Notes under the pieces: model-generated
What the model saw: only the letters and a program-made list of their open reading frames with translations
Told to the model about the DNA's origin: nothing
Databases searched by the model: none
Translations under genes and position numbers: made by a program
Assembly: GCA_031292015.1 (NCBI GenBank)
Contig: JARLHY010000023.1
Location: 1-64,000, forward strand
Source: Negativicutes bacterium
GTDB lineage: Bacteria; Bacillota_C; Negativicutes; Sporomusales_B; JARLHX01
DNA: 64,000 nt
Direction of reading: 5' to 3'
In this document: piece by piece, positions 1-9,242 of the stretch
Position numbering within the stretch: the stretch's first letter is position 1
Layout of the letters: every line of letters begins with the position of its first letter

Positions 1-159
1 ACTTTTGGCATTGCCTTCCGACACATCGTTAATCATGCTTTCTTCAGACATTACCCGCAGAAATTCGTCGTTGATGCCTGATTTCACCGCTTTCATGTCG
101 GTGATGGCAATGACATCGCGCAGCGGAATGACAGTGTCAGCTCCTAGGTGCAGAAACAT
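1..159 (-). CDS. remB: RemA/RemB-type regulatory protein (DUF370), partial
   Basis: The first 53 codons are visible; the 3' end runs off the window. The N-terminus MFLHLGADTVIPLRDVIAI matches the small DUF370 family (RemB/YaaB), relatives of the RemA DNA-binding regulator of biofilm matrix genes. In Bacillus a DUF370 gene sits next to recF in the origin cluster, as here. The start ATG at 159 has a good AGGGGG ribosome binding site 8 bases upstream and lies inside the last codons of the preceding gene (23-base overlap), so the two are probably translationally coupled. Function beyond family membership is inferred. Confidence 0.82.
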   Translation of the reverse strand, partial: MFLHLGADTVIPLRDVIAITDMKAVKSGINDEFLRVMSEESMINDVSEGNAKS

Positions 160-988
160 TTTTTTTCCCCCTGATCTTGTCCATTGTTTTGGCAATAAGT
201 TCCTCGCTGACTTCCTCCGGTTTAACCGCGTTGATCAGCATAACCAAAGTCGCCAGTGTCAGCCCGTCATCGTTTTTTTGGTCCAGGGTCCTGATCAGTC
301 GGTCGGTCATTTCTCTTTTAGCGGTATTAAAGTCGGTTGGCCAGCACTGTATGTATTTTCTGCAGTCCTGATAACTCATCCAAGGAGCCTGCACCAATAA
401 ATCGAGCAGTTTTTCCTTTTCGGTGGCCCTTTTTTCCACGGTGCATACCGGACAAAGGTCCTCTTCCGGGGGGCACAGTATTCCGCAGGCCGAGCAATCA
501 TGCCAATTTTTTTTGCGCCTGATTACCTGCAGCGCCCGGTCACGCCTTAAAATTTCTTTGACCTTATAGAAAAGTTTTTCGTCGCTGATGCCAGAGGCAA
601 TACTGTCGATGGAGCGGATGTCGTCATTGCTCAGTACAACCTGCCTCCAGTTTATGGACGGAACATCAGCCTCACTAGTATTTTCTTCATTCTGGTCCTT
701 TTTTAAATATCCTGCCTGAAATTTAATGTCGCTTACCACTTTTTCGCCGGCAAATTCATTGATTTTATAGACAATATTTTCCTTCATGGTAACCAAATGA
801 TGCGACCAGACCGAGCTGGAAGTCCCCACCATCAAAACACCACGCTGGATCTTTACAGGAAAAGTATGACTTGCCAATTTGTCGCCGACGATTTTTCGCC
901 AATTAATCAGTACTATTTCTTCATAAAACCGTTTCTTCATTCCCAGATTTTTTATCGTGAAAGTCACAATATCGCAGAAGGCCTTCAT
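137..988 (-). CDS. DciA-like DUF721 protein with C-terminal zinc-ribbon extension
   Basis: A 283-residue protein. The N-terminal ~100 residues have the DUF721/DciA fold signature (W-x-x-I-V-G near residue 31, then a hydrophobic strand and W-x-H-H-L). DciA-type proteins are helicase operators that help load DnaB in bacteria without DnaC or DnaI. Following residues include a Cys pair set (CSACGILCPPEEDLCPVC, about residues 165-182) that looks like a zinc ribbon, then a helical tail. The extension makes it much longer than simple DciA. It sits directly after recF, 4 bases away, in the dnaA-dnaN-rlbA-recF operon, which fits a replication role. The helicase-loading role here is inferred from family and position. 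Confidence 0.75.
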   Translation of the reverse strand: MKAFCDIVTFTIKNLGMKKRFYEEIVLINWRKIVGDKLASHTFPVKIQRGVLMVGTSSSVWSHHLVTMKENIVYKINEFAGEKVVSDIKFQAGYLKKDQNEENTSEADVPSINWRQVVLSNDDIRSIDSIASGISDEKLFYKVKEILRRDRALQVIRRKKNWHDCSACGILCPPEEDLCPVCTVEKRATEKEKLLDLLVQAPWMSYQDCRKYIQCWPTDFNTAKREMTDRLIRTLDQKNDDGLTLATLVMLINAVKPEEVSEELIAKTMDKIRGKKNVSAPRS

Positions 989-992
989 CCTA

Positions 993-2090
993 TCACTCCA
1001 TAATCTTACCTTCTTTTACCCGGTAGTAATGACCGATTTTAACGGTGGGAAACAGTGAAGCCTCGGTAGCAGTAATAAAAGTCTGGATACGGTCCTTGAT
1101 AAACAGCAGCAGCTGTTCTCTTCGCTGGGCGTCCAGCTCGCTCATTACGTCATCCAACAGTAAAACCGGGTATTCACCGGTTTCCGACTTCAAAAACTCA
1201 AGTTCCGCCAGTTTCAGCGCCAGTATCCCGGTCCGCTGCTGTCCCTGGGAACCAAAGTTGCGCAGATCCTTGCTGTTGACTTTTAAAATAAGATCATCGC
1301 GGTGAGGTCCGATACTGGTACTGCCGCTGCCTATATCCGTTTCCCTTAACTTTACATAATTATTGAGGTACCACTCGCTGTTGACCGACAGGGTTCCTTC
1401 GTCAGCGCCGGCCTGATCGTATACAATCGTCAGATTTTCCTTGCTGGAAGTGAGCCGGCGATGCATGAGATTAGCCAACATCGCCATTTTCTTCAGGGAT
1501 TCAACCCTTTTACCGACAAGCACAGCCGCCGTCTTGGATAGCTGCTCATCCCAGGTATCCAGCATTTCACAGGATGCCTTTCTCTCCCGAATTTTTTTCA
1601 GGAGATTATTTCGTTGCTGTAAAATCCGGTTATATTGAAGTAAGTGCCGGTAGTAAGCCGGCACCGCCTGTGATATCTCCATATCCAAAAAGCGGCGCCT
1701 GAGCATCGGCGCCCCTTTGATGAGCCACAAATCTTCAGGGGAAAATAAAACAGTGTTCAAACAGCCGATTACTTCCCGCGGTTTGATGGGAAATTCATTG
1801 AGCAAAATCTCTTTTCTCTGCTTATTGGTCAGGCGAAAGCTGATTTTATTATCAACTCCCTGGCGGGTAAAAAAGACATCGACAGCCCCGCTCGGCAGAT
1901 CCCAGCCCACAAGATCGTCATCATCGCTGGTTCGGTGCGATTTGCCCACTGAACCCAAATATACAGCCTCAAGGATATTAGTTTTCCCCTGAGCATTTTC
2001 ACCGATAAAAATATTGATATTGGAGCGAAACTCAATATCAAGACTCTGGTAATTGCGAAAATTACGCAGAATAATCCTGTTAACCCTCAT
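993..2090 (-). CDS. recF: DNA replication/repair protein RecF
   Basis: SMC-like ATPase of 365 residues, the usual length for RecF, which helps load RecA at single-strand gaps. Walker A is GENAQGKTN near residue 30. The ABC signature region (FGSQGQQRT) and Walker B (YPVLLLDDVMSELD) lie in the C-terminal half. The ATG at 2090 (MRVNRIILRNFRNY) was chosen because that is where family similarity begins; longer in-frame starts would run into the upstream rlbA gene. The spacing to rlbA is 10 bases, so they are one transcript. Confidence 0.95.
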   Translation of the reverse strand: MRVNRIILRNFRNYQSLDIEFRSNINIFIGENAQGKTNILEAVYLGSVGKSHRTSDDDDLVGWDLPSGAVDVFFTRQGVDNKISFRLTNKQRKEILLNEFPIKPREVIGCLNTVLFSPEDLWLIKGAPMLRRRFLDMEISQAVPAYYRHLLQYNRILQQRNNLLKKIRERKASCEMLDTWDEQLSKTAAVLVGKRVESLKKMAMLANLMHRRLTSSKENLTIVYDQAGADEGTLSVNSEWYLNNYVKLRETDIGSGSTSIGPHRDDLILKVNSKDLRNFGSQGQQRTGILALKLAELEFLKSETGEYPVLLLDDVMSELDAQRREQLLLFIKDRIQTFITATEASLFPTVKIGHYYRVKEGKIME

Positions 2091-2100
2091 GTCGTCACCC

Positions 2101-2316
2101 TTATGCCCCGACAACCTTCCAGACACCGGATCCCTTGATTTCCACGATGTCACCAGGCTGGATTTTTTTACGCCTCTCGGTGACTATATTATTATTCACC
2201 AAAATAATTCCGGCGTCAATCCAGGTTTTCACCTGTCCGCCGCTTTCTGCTATACCGGCCCATTTCATCAACTGATCAAGCTGAATGGTTTCTGAATGAA
2301 TGGATATTTCTTCCAT
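2101..2316 (-). CDS. rlbA: S4-domain RNA-binding protein RlbA (YaaA)
   Basis: A 71-residue protein made almost entirely of an S4 RNA-binding domain (LDQLMKWAGIAESGGQVK, then VNNNIVTERRKKIQPGDIVEI). The family is found between dnaN and recF in Firmicutes and has been linked to ribosome assembly. Here it is 11 bases from dnaN and 10 from recF, so it is part of the replication initiation operon. Length and position fit the family; the exact RNA target cannot be read from sequence. Confidence 0.9.
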   Translation of the reverse strand: MEEISIHSETIQLDQLMKWAGIAESGGQVKTWIDAGIILVNNNIVTERRKKIQPGDIVEIKGSGVWKVVGA

Positions 2317-2327
2317 TTTAAACCACC

Positions 2328-3437
2328 TTAATTGGTTCTTACAGGGGTAATGATGTAGGTATAATTATCGTCGTCCCACGGTTTCAAATGGGCAGGGCTC
2401 AGCGAAGTATTCAAGGAGAACAGCAGTTCCTGGCTGTCGATATTTTTAAGAATGTCACTGACATATTTGGCGTTAAAGGCGATTTCCACATCATTGCCGT
2501 TTTTCTCGGCCGGGACGGTTTCATAAGCCTTACCGACATCAGGGTTATTTGAGGTGATAATGACACTGTCCTTTTGAAAACTGAATTTAACCACATTGTA
2601 TTCGCCTTCCCGGGCCAGCAGGGAAACCCGTTCTACAGCGTCCAGGAATTGGTCGGTGTTGATTTTGATTGTCGTGGAATAGGTGGGAGGGATGACCTTT
2701 TTATAGTCAGGGAACTGTCCCTCGATCAGGCGTGAGTTGATAAATACATTGTCATAAGCTATCCCTACCTGATTTTTTTGCCAGGAAAGGGTCACATCCT
2801 GGGGATCTTCGTTGCCCAGCAGTCTGGCCAGTTCATTCAGGATCTTGCTAGGGATAATCATTTTGACGTTGTTCTTGCTTTCGTCTAGTTTTTCTCTTTT
2901 AAGTGCTAAACGATGCGTGTTGGTGGCCACCATCCGGATTTCTGCGTCTTCAACTTCAAGAAGGCCGCCGGTGAATATTGGTCTGGCTTCATCAGAGGCG
3001 CAGGCGAAGACCGTTTTTTTGATCAGTTCACGCAAAACAGTGTCTTTCACCAGCAGGATATTTTCGCTGCTCACCGGTTTTAGGACAGGGAACTCTTCCG
3101 GCGGCAAGCTCAGCAGGTTGAATTGGGCGTTGTTGGAAGTTATCTTTATTGTTCTGTCTTCCTGGCTGGAAGATATATTTACTGTTTCTCCCGGCAGCCG
3201 CCGGACCATTTCCTGAAAATACTTCCCGGACAGGACCACTGCTCCCGGTTCTTCTACCGCAGCGCTGATTGTGCAGCTGATACCGATTTCGTAGTCGGTA
3301 GCCTGAAGCTGGAGTTCATTTTCCCTGGCCTCAAAATAAATACCGGTGAGAATAGGCAAAGGTGTCTTGGTGGCTATTGCTTTTTGAACGGTTTGTACCG
3401 CGTGCTGCAGTTGATCTTTTTGACAGGATAATTTCAT
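2328..3437 (-). CDS. dnaN: DNA polymerase III beta sliding clamp
   Basis: 369 residues, normal for the ring-forming clamp that tethers DNA polymerase to the template. The start MKLSCQKDQLQHAVQ is preceded by a strong GGAGGT ribosome binding site. Family landmarks are the three repeated clamp domains, for example PTLPILTGI-like KTPLPILTGIYFEA near residue 35, and a C-terminal YIITPVRTN close to the usual MPMR-type ending. It is separated from dnaA by a 251-base gap carrying DnaA boxes, so it is probably transcribed both from dnaA and from its own promoter. Confidence 0.97.
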   Translation of the reverse strand: MKLSCQKDQLQHAVQTVQKAIATKTPLPILTGIYFEARENELQLQATDYEIGISCTISAAVEEPGAVVLSGKYFQEMVRRLPGETVNISSSQEDRTIKITSNNAQFNLLSLPPEEFPVLKPVSSENILLVKDTVLRELIKKTVFACASDEARPIFTGGLLEVEDAEIRMVATNTHRLALKREKLDESKNNVKMIIPSKILNELARLLGNEDPQDVTLSWQKNQVGIAYDNVFINSRLIEGQFPDYKKVIPPTYSTTIKINTDQFLDAVERVSLLAREGEYNVVKFSFQKDSVIITSNNPDVGKAYETVPAEKNGNDVEIAFNAKYVSDILKNIDSQELLFSLNTSLSPAHLKPWDDDNYTYIITPVRTN

Positions 3438-3521
3438 TTTTTTTACCTCCCGCAGGTATATTAGAACTAGGCAAAACATAAGATAGTAGAATAGCCGTCA
3501 TAGTCATAGGCGCTGTATATA

Positions 3522-3686
3522 TGTGGATAGCATTGTTTTAGTCAGTGAGGACAGCGTTCTTGGGGTGTTGATAAGATGTCGATAAAAAGGTCGGAAAATT
3601 GACAGATTGTTGGGGAAAAAAAGCTTTTTGCAATAACCAGGTTCTTCGACAAACTTATCAATAGTTTATCAACATAATTATACACG
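3522..3686. other. oriC, dnaA-dnaN side: DnaA-box cluster
   Basis: The dnaA-dnaN gap holds several near-consensus DnaA boxes (consensus TTATNCACA): TGTGGATAG at 3522-3530, TGTTGATAA at 3566-3574, TTATCAATA at 3655-3663, TTATCAACA at 3666-3674 and TTATACACG at 3678-3686. The A/T-rich stretch 3580-3655 between the groups is a candidate unwinding element. The arrangement resembles the incC part of the Bacillus origin. Confidence 0.75.
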
Positions 3687-3688
3687 AT

Positions 3689-5128
3689 TTAAATCGTTTC
3701 GATTCGCCGTGTTAATTCTTTGATAATATTGCTCAGTTTTGCGTCTTCATTTTTCTCGCGGTTTATTTTGTCATGAGCGTGAATTACTGTTGTGTGGTCG
3801 CGGCCGCCGAACATTTCACCGATCCTTGGCAGAGAAGTTTCTGTGAGTTCGCGGCAGAGATACATGGCGATTTGGCGGGGATAAGCCACATTTCTTGTTC
3901 TTTTTTTGGCCAGCAGTTCTTCCTGGCGAAGTTTAAAATAATTTGCCACCACCTGCTGGATGAGTTCCATGGTGATCTGTTTGGGACGGCCGTTGGGAAA
4001 GATGTCTTTCAGGGCTTCGGTGGCCAGAGTCATATCCATACTCTGACCGGTGAGGGAAGAATAAGCCATAACCCGGATCAGGGCGCCTTCAAGTTCCCGG
4101 ATATTATTGTCGATCCGGCCGGCGATGTATACCATGATATCATTGGGAACCTTCAGGTTTTCCAACATCGCTTTTTTTCTCAGGATCGCGATTCTTGTTT
4201 CAAGGTCCGGTGGCTGAATATCGGTGATGAGGCCCCATTCAAAACGGGAACGGAGCCGGTCTTCCAGGGTGGGTATTTCCCGTGGCGCCCGGTCGCTGGA
4301 AATAATGATCTGTTTATTTGCTTCATGCAGCGTATTGAATGTATGAAAAAATTCTTCCTGGGTATGTTCTTTCTTAGAGAGAAACTGAATATCATCGACA
4401 AGCAGGACGTCGATATTGCGGTATTTCTGCCGGAAACTTTCCGGATTGCCGTCCCGGATGGAGTTGATCAGTTCGTTGGTAAATTTTTCGCTTGATATGT
4501 ATAGCACCCTCATATTAGGATGGGTTTGTCTTATTCGGTGGCCAATGGCATGCATCAGATGGGTTTTACCCAAACCGACTCCACCGTATATGAAAAAAGG
4601 ATTATACACTTTGGCCGGAACTTCGGCTACCGCCAGCGAGGCGGCATGGGCGAAACGGTTGGAATTGCCGATAACGAAACTTTCAAATGTGTATTTAGGA
4701 TTAAGGGAGCTTAAAACTTCTTCCGGGCCGGTATAATTGCGGCGGTAGTTGAAATCAACGGAGGCATTCCCTCTATTTTGGGAAGCTTGAACCGGCGCAG
4801 GTTGGCTGAATGGCCGCTGGGAAAGAAAATCCGGTTCAGGCTGCGAGATCTCGCTAACAGTTTTTTCTTTGTCAAGGTCGAGATTGATAAAAATAATCGT
4901 CAATTCTTTCCGTGTAACAAGTTGAACCGTATGTTGAATCATTGTTGAATAACGGGTTTCGATCCAATCCTTGATAAACTGGGAAGGTGTTCCAATTTCC
5001 AGATAAGTGTCGGTAAGCGATAAAGGAACAGTTGACTTGATCCAGGTTTCAAAGATCGGTTTAATGATCTCTTTTTCCATAATGTTGAGAACCTGTTCCC
5101 AAACCGCGGCTAATTCGGCGGCGTCCAT
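3689..5128 (-). CDS. dnaA: Chromosomal replication initiator DnaA
   Basis: 479-residue AAA+ initiator that binds DnaA boxes and melts oriC. Domain I covers about residues 1-85. A Q/P-rich linker follows, then the AAA+ domain with Walker A GGVGLGKT near residue 182 and Walker [10 protein letters not shown] near 245. Domain IV at the C-terminus has the box-recognition motif [11 protein letters not shown]. The ATG at 5128 ([10 protein letters not shown]) was chosen because AAAGGA lies 8 bases upstream. Another ATG three codons earlier overlaps that ribosome binding site. Confidence 0.97.
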   Translation of the reverse strand: MDAAELAAVWEQVLNIMEKEIIKPIFETWIKSTVPLSLTDTYLEIGTPSQFIKDWIETRYSTMIQHTVQLVTRKELTIIFINLDLDKEKTVSEISQPEPDFLSQRPFSQPAPVQASQNRGNASVDFNYRRNYTGPEEVLSSLNPKYTFESFVIGNSNRFAHAASLAVAEVPAKVYNPFFIYGGVGLGKTHLMHAIGHRIRQTHPNMRVLYISSEKFTNELINSIRDGNPESFRQKYRNIDVLLVDDIQFLSKKEHTQEEFFHTFNTLHEANKQIIISSDRAPREIPTLEDRLRSRFEWGLITDIQPPDLETRIAILRKKAMLENLKVPNDIMVYIAGRIDNNIRELEGALIRVMAYSSLTGQSMDMTLATEALKDIFPNGRPKQITMELIQQVVANYFKLRQEELLAKKRTRNVAYPRQIAMYLCRELTETSLPRIGEMFGGRDHTTVIHAHDKINREKNEDAKLSNIIKELTRRIETI

Positions 5129-5184
5129 GAAATCCATCCTTTCGGGGAATGAATGATAAGGGGAGACGAACCACTCTACATAAG

Positions 5185-5460
5185 TTATCCACATGATTAT
5201 CAACACATGTGCATAAACTTAATACACAGGGCTTTTAAGGAAAAAAAAATACAGCGGCATATTTGTAAAAGCGTTGCCGCGTATGGGTTCAGGACTGTTG
5301 GCGGCTTATGTAAATTTACTGGTCTATAAAAGCCGCAAGCTAGAAAATTAGGGTCTTTTTCCCGTTCATTTCATCAGTCTATTTTATATTAGCAAAACCC
5401 GGACAAGTTATCAACAGTTTGTTTTGGGGATTCCTCCATAACAATACAAATTTATCCACA
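5185..5460. other. oriC, dnaA-rpmH side: DnaA-box cluster
   Basis: The 450-base gap between dnaA and rpmH contains perfect or near-perfect DnaA boxes: TTATCCACA at 5185-5193, TTATCAACA at 5197-5205, TGTGCATAA at 5208-5216, TTATCAACA at 5408-5416 and TTATCCACA at 5452-5460. The two groups are about 200 bases apart with an A-rich tract near 5240. Together with the cluster beyond dnaA this gives a bipartite origin. Boxes at 5185-5216 overlap the dnaA leader, so DnaA autoregulation is likely (inference). Confidence 0.8.
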
Positions 5461-5479
5461 AGCTATACCCGCAATTTTC

Positions 5480-5509
5480 TTGACACTAGCCGAACGCCTG
5501 GTCTATAAT
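5480..5509 (+). promoter_or_regulatory. rpmH promoter
   Basis: A textbook sigma-A promoter: TTGACA at 5480-5485, an 18-base spacer and TATAAT at 5504-5509, about 70 bases before rpmH. A DnaA box ends 20 bases upstream of the -35. Confidence 0.85.
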
Positions 5510-5578
5510 CTTAACTAGTTGAAATGCAATATTTTAACATGGGATATTATCGCGTCTTAGCCAAGGAGGTGTTACCGG

Positions 5579-5713
5579 ATGAAACGTACTTACCAACCCA
5601 ATACTTTGTGGAAGAAAAGAACGCATGGCTTTCGTGAGCGCATGAAAACCAAGGGCGGCCGTCTTGTTCTGAAAAAAAGACGGGCTAAAGGTCGCAAAAG
5701 ACTATCTGCATAG
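5579..5713 (+). CDS. rpmH: 50S ribosomal protein L34
   Basis: A 44-residue, strongly basic protein starting [19 protein letters not shown], the near-invariant L34 signature. AAGGAGGTG lies just upstream of the ATG. It marks the first rightward gene of the origin region. Like many rpmH genes it is followed closely by rnpA, with no terminator between them, so ribosomal protein and RNase P protein are co-transcribed. Confidence 0.97.
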   Translation: MKRTYQPNTLWKKRTHGFRERMKTKGGRLVLKKRRAKGRKRLSA

Positions 5714-5760
5714 TAGGCCGCTGGAGTGGCCTATTTTTTCCATGTAATAGGAATGATCAG

Positions 5761-6129
5761 ATGTTTACTTTGCCAAAACAGGGACGCCTGCGAAAAAACA
5801 AAGATTTTCAGGCCGTATATCGTATGGGTAAGTCCTACGCCAACCGACAGCTTGTGCTGTACATCCTTCCAAGAAAAAACGGCCAGCGACTGGTCGGTTT
5901 TGCTGCAGGCAAAAGGCTCGGCAACGCTGTCACCCGCAATCGGGTGAAGCGTCTGCTGCGAGAGACTTATCGTCTCTATCAGCACCGCTTGGCGACCGGC
6001 TTTGATCTCATTATCGTCGGCCGTCAGACCATCGCCGGCGAAAAAATGGCGGCTGTGGCCGCGGCGTTTGAGCATTTGTGCGCAAAGGCCGGAATATTGC
6101 AGAAGCAAGCGGGGACAGATAATGCTTAA
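5761..6129 (+). CDS. rnpA: Ribonuclease P protein component
   Basis: 122 residues, the usual length for the protein cofactor that helps the catalytic RNase P RNA bind and cleave pre-tRNA leaders. The RNR motif region is clear ([19 protein letters not shown], about residues 50-68), as is the N-terminal [14 protein letters not shown]. It lies between rpmH and yidD and overlaps yidD by 8 bases. Confidence 0.95.
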   Translation: MFTLPKQGRLRKNKDFQAVYRMGKSYANRQLVLYILPRKNGQRLVGFAAGKRLGNAVTRNRVKRLLRETYRLYQHRLATGFDLIIVGRQTIAGEKMAAVAAAFEHLCAKAGILQKQAGTDNA

Positions 6130-6331
6130 AGTAGGTTTGCTGCTTCTGATAAAAGGTTATAGGACCTTTATATCTCCGCTCAAACCGCCAACCTGCCGGT
6201 TTGTTCCCACCTGTTCCGAGTATGCGCTGCAAGCGATCGAAAAGTATGGCGCCTTCAAGGGATTGTGGATGGCGCTTCGGCGTATTTTGCACTGCCATCC
6301 CTTTCACCCGGGCGGCTATGATCCTGTTTAA
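6122..6331 (+). CDS. yidD: Membrane protein insertion efficiency factor YidD
   Basis: 69 residues with the family signature: [19 protein letters not shown], then PTCSEYA and [11 protein letters not shown]. YidD is a small membrane-associated helper of YidC-dependent insertion. The ATG at 6122 lies inside the last codons of rnpA, which indicates coupled translation. It precedes yidC, the usual partner. Confidence 0.93.
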   Translation: MLKVGLLLLIKGYRTFISPLKPPTCRFVPTCSEYALQAIEKYGAFKGLWMALRRILHCHPFHPGGYDPV

Positions 6332-6368
6332 TTTAGATTGTTCATTTATAGAAGGATGTGAGTTGTAA

Positions 6369-7037
6369 GTGGGTTGGTTAATTGATCCGATCAGCGGCGT
6401 GATGCAGATGGGCTTGACCTATTGCTACAATGCGACAGTTGCGATGGGTATCCCTAATTATGGCCTGGCTATTATCCTGTTGACCATCGTTATTAAAATT
6501 ATCCTCTATCCGCTGACTGTGAAGCAGGTACGTTCGATGAAGGCGATGCAGGACCTTTCGCCGAAACTGAAGGCTTTGCAGGAGAAATATAAAGACAACA
6601 AGGAAAAATTGAATCAAGAGGTAGCAAAGCTGTATAAGGAGTCTGGCGTTAATCCGCTGGCCGGTTGTCTGCCTTTGTTGATTCAAATGCCTTTTTTGAT
6701 CGCGATCTTTTTTGCCATCCGGGAGTATCAATATATCAGCGATCCCAGTTTCTTGTGGATAAAAGACTTGTCCCAGTCCACGCCCAGTGATCCGTACTAC
6801 ATACTACCGGTGCTCGCGGCAGCTACCACCTGGATTTCTACCAAGCAAACCGGCACCGACCCCTCTCAGCAGAACAAGATGATGCAGCTGTTCATGCCTT
6901 TATTCATCGGTTATATAACCATTTCTTTTCCCGCCGGTCTGGGCTTATACTGGGTGGTAAGCAATGTTGCTCAGATTATCCAGCAATGGTGGTTATACCG
7001 GGGAACGGCAACACAGGGAGGGGCGATTAAACCATGA
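6369..7037 (+). CDS. yidC: Membrane protein insertase YidC/Oxa1
   Basis: 222 residues, the short form without the large periplasmic domain of proteobacterial YidC. It shows the conserved core with five hydrophobic segments, starting IPNYGLAIILLTIVIKIILYP (cytoplasmic helical loop with LSPKLKALQEKYKDNKEKLNQE after it), then NPLAGCLPLLIQMPFLIAIF and a C-terminal LGLYWVVSNV. It begins with GTG at 6369 behind GGATGTGAG. No lipobox or signal peptide is seen. The stop overlaps the khpB start by 4 bases. Confidence 0.95.
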   Translation: MGWLIDPISGVMQMGLTYCYNATVAMGIPNYGLAIILLTIVIKIILYPLTVKQVRSMKAMQDLSPKLKALQEKYKDNKEKLNQEVAKLYKESGVNPLAGCLPLLIQMPFLIAIFFAIREYQYISDPSFLWIKDLSQSTPSDPYYILPVLAAATTWISTKQTGTDPSQQNKMMQLFMPLFIGYITISFPAGLGLYWVVSNVAQIIQQWWLYRGTATQGGAIKP

Positions 7038-7690
7038 CTTCTGTGGAAAAAACAGGCAAGACCGTCGACGAAGCGATTGAAGCCGCTTTAGCCGAATGGG
7101 CAGTCAGCCGTGATCAAATCGAATACACAGTTCTGGAAGAGCCGAGTAAGGGCCTTTTTGGTCTTCTGGGCGGCAAACCGGCCAAAGTACTGGTTACACT
7201 GAAGGATGAGCCGGAGGAAAAGAAAAGTTCATTGCCGAAAACCGATCCGGTGGTAGTAGCGAAGGAATTTCTCCAGAATGTATTCGCGGCCATGAAGCTG
7301 GACGTGAAAATCGAGAAAATGAGCGGCCTTGATAACGTCACTCTGAATTTGCGCGGCGACGATCTTGGCATCCTGATCGGCAAGCACGGTCAGACTCTCG
7401 ATGCCCTGCAGTATCTGACCAATTTGGCGGCTCACCGCGACAGCGAAGATCGGATGAGGATCGTCATTGACGTGGAAGATTACCGCAAACGGCGGGCGGA
7501 AACCTTGGAAAGGCTGGCCAGAAGGCTGGCGGACAAAGTCAAGTCCCGTGGCGAGAAGGTTGTTCTGGAACCGATGAGCCCTCACGAACGCAAAATTATT
7601 CATATGACTCTCCAGGATGACTATCGGGTGACCACCTATAGCGAAGGTGAAGAACCTTTCCGTAAAGTGGTTATTGACCTGAAAAAATAA
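7034..7690 (+). CDS. khpB: RNA-binding protein KhpB (Jag)
   Basis: 218 residues with the three Jag parts in order: Jag-N (KTGKTVDEAIEAALAEWAV and the GLFGLLGGKPAKV motif), a type II KH domain (GILIGKHGQTLDALQYL, about residues 115-131) and a C-terminal R3H domain with SPHERKIIH. KhpB partners with KhpA to bind RNA and affects cell elongation in other Firmicutes. The start overlaps the yidC stop (ATGA), so the pair is translationally coupled. Confidence 0.93.
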   Translation: MTSVEKTGKTVDEAIEAALAEWAVSRDQIEYTVLEEPSKGLFGLLGGKPAKVLVTLKDEPEEKKSSLPKTDPVVVAKEFLQNVFAAMKLDVKIEKMSGLDNVTLNLRGDDLGILIGKHGQTLDALQYLTNLAAHRDSEDRMRIVIDVEDYRKRRAETLERLARRLADKVKSRGEKVVLEPMSPHERKIIHMTLQDDYRVTTYSEGEEPFRKVVIDLKK

Positions 7691-7703
7691 TGCTTGTGAC
7701 TTC

Positions 7704-7737
7704 AAAGCCCAGTAATAGTCGAGTATTACTGGGCTTT
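7704..7737 (+). terminator. Intrinsic terminator after khpB
   Basis: A perfect 14-bp stem (AAAGCCCAGTAATA at 7704-7717 with TATTACTGGGCTTT at 7724-7737) and a 6-base loop. The T-run after the stem is short, so termination may be partial and let the khpB transcript run into mnmE. Confidence 0.65.
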
Positions 7738-7808
7738 CGTATAATTCCCGCCTGCTGTGATACACTGGAGATGGTTACTAATATGTCCGAAGAACCGAGG
7801 TGGAATAG

Positions 7809-9194
7809 GTGTTGCCGGAAGATACGATCGCGGCGATAGCCACGGCTATAGGTGAAGGCGGTATCGGCATTGTGCGACTCAGCGGACCGAAAGCGCTGGC
7901 CATAGCCGATAAGCTGTTTAAGGCAGCAAGCGCCAGGCCGGTTGAAGAGCAGCCGTCCCACGCTGCCGCGTACGGCCATGTCCTCGATCCCGCCGACGGG
8001 ACTACAGTGGATGAAGTGCTGCTGCTGGCGATGCGAAAGCCCCGCTCCTACACCCGGGAAGACGTCGTGGAAATTCATTGTCATGGCGGACCGATGCCGC
8101 TCAGGCGAATTCTGGCTCTGGTACTGAAAGAGGGGGCGCGGCTGGCTGAGCCTGGTGAATTTACCAAGCGGGCTTTTTTAAGCGGCAGGCTGGATCTCAG
8201 CCAGGCCGAGGCGGTTATCGACGTGATCAGGGCCAAGACCGACACTTCCCTGCGAATGGCGGTTGGCCACCTGGCCGGCGCGTTTTCCGGCAGGGTTCAA
8301 ACCTTTAGGCGGCAGATACTCCAACTTATCGCTCACCTTGAGGCAGCCATCGATTTTCCGGAAGAGGATATCGAGGAAGTGACCGCCCGCCAGGTGGAAA
8401 AAGAGGTTGAGCAGCTGTCCGCCGATATCGTCCGGCTGCTCGCCACGGCCCAGACAGGACGGATCCTGCGGGAGGGGCTGAAGACCGTAATTATCGGCAA
8501 GCCCAATGTCGGCAAATCCAGCCTGCTCAATACGCTGCTGGGAGAAAACCGGGCCATTGTCACCGATATTCCCGGCACCACCAGGGACATTATCGAGGAA
8601 TACCTCAATATCGGTGGCGTTCCCCTCAAAGTAGTCGACACAGCCGGAATAAGGGAAACCGCCGACGCTGTAGAGAAGATCGGCGTGGAAAAGGCTCTGG
8701 CAGTGGTGGCCGAGGCCGACCTGGTTTTGCTGTTGCTGGATGCGTCTGCGCCCCTGGCCGACGAGGACAAGGAAGTGATGGCTCATCTCACCGGACGCCA
8801 GGCCTTGGTCCTTGTCAACAAAACCGATCTGCCGGCAGTCATTGATCTGGGGGAAGTCGAGGCCTTCGCGGCAGGAAAGCCGGTAATCAAAATCTCGGCC
8901 CTGGAGGGAACCGGCGTCGCTGACCTGGAACAGGCCATCCTGGCTTTGGTATACAGCGGACGGATCAGCCAGGGCGAAGGCGCCTTTGTCAGCAATGTCC
9001 GCCATACCCACATCCTGGAGCAGGCCAAAACCCTGCTGGAGGAAGCGCTGGCTACCATCGCCGCCGCCATGCCGCCGGATTGCATCGTTGTCGACCTGCG
9101 GGCCGCCTGGGAGAAGCTGGGCGAGATCGGCGGCGAGACGGCGGGCGAAGATATTATCGATCAGATATTCAGTCAGTTTTGTATCGGTAAATGA
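7809..9194 (+). CDS. mnmE: tRNA uridine-5-carboxymethylaminomethyl GTPase MnmE
   Basis: 461 residues. With MnmG it modifies U34 of certain tRNAs. An N-terminal tetrahydrofolate-binding part comes first. The G domain carries G1 GKPNVGKSS (about residue 230), G2/G3 DIPGTTRDI and DTAGIRE, and G4 NKTD. The C-terminus ends in CIGK, the family's catalytic cysteine motif. Start is GTG at 7809 behind GAGGTGG. mnmG follows 48 bases downstream. Confidence 0.97.
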   Translation: MLPEDTIAAIATAIGEGGIGIVRLSGPKALAIADKLFKAASARPVEEQPSHAAAYGHVLDPADGTTVDEVLLLAMRKPRSYTREDVVEIHCHGGPMPLRRILALVLKEGARLAEPGEFTKRAFLSGRLDLSQAEAVIDVIRAKTDTSLRMAVGHLAGAFSGRVQTFRRQILQLIAHLEAAIDFPEEDIEEVTARQVEKEVEQLSADIVRLLATAQTGRILREGLKTVIIGKPNVGKSSLLNTLLGENRAIVTDIPGTTRDIIEEYLNIGGVPLKVVDTAGIRETADAVEKIGVEKALAVVAEADLVLLLLDASAPLADEDKEVMAHLTGRQALVLVNKTDLPAVIDLGEVEAFAAGKPVIKISALEGTGVADLEQAILALVYSGRISQGEGAFVSNVRHTHILEQAKTLLEEALATIAAAMPPDCIVVDLRAAWEKLGEIGGETAGEDIIDQIFSQFCIGK

Positions 9195-9242
9195 GTTTTT
9201 CCGGACGCCGGAGAAAAATTATTATTATTTTTGGAGATGATG

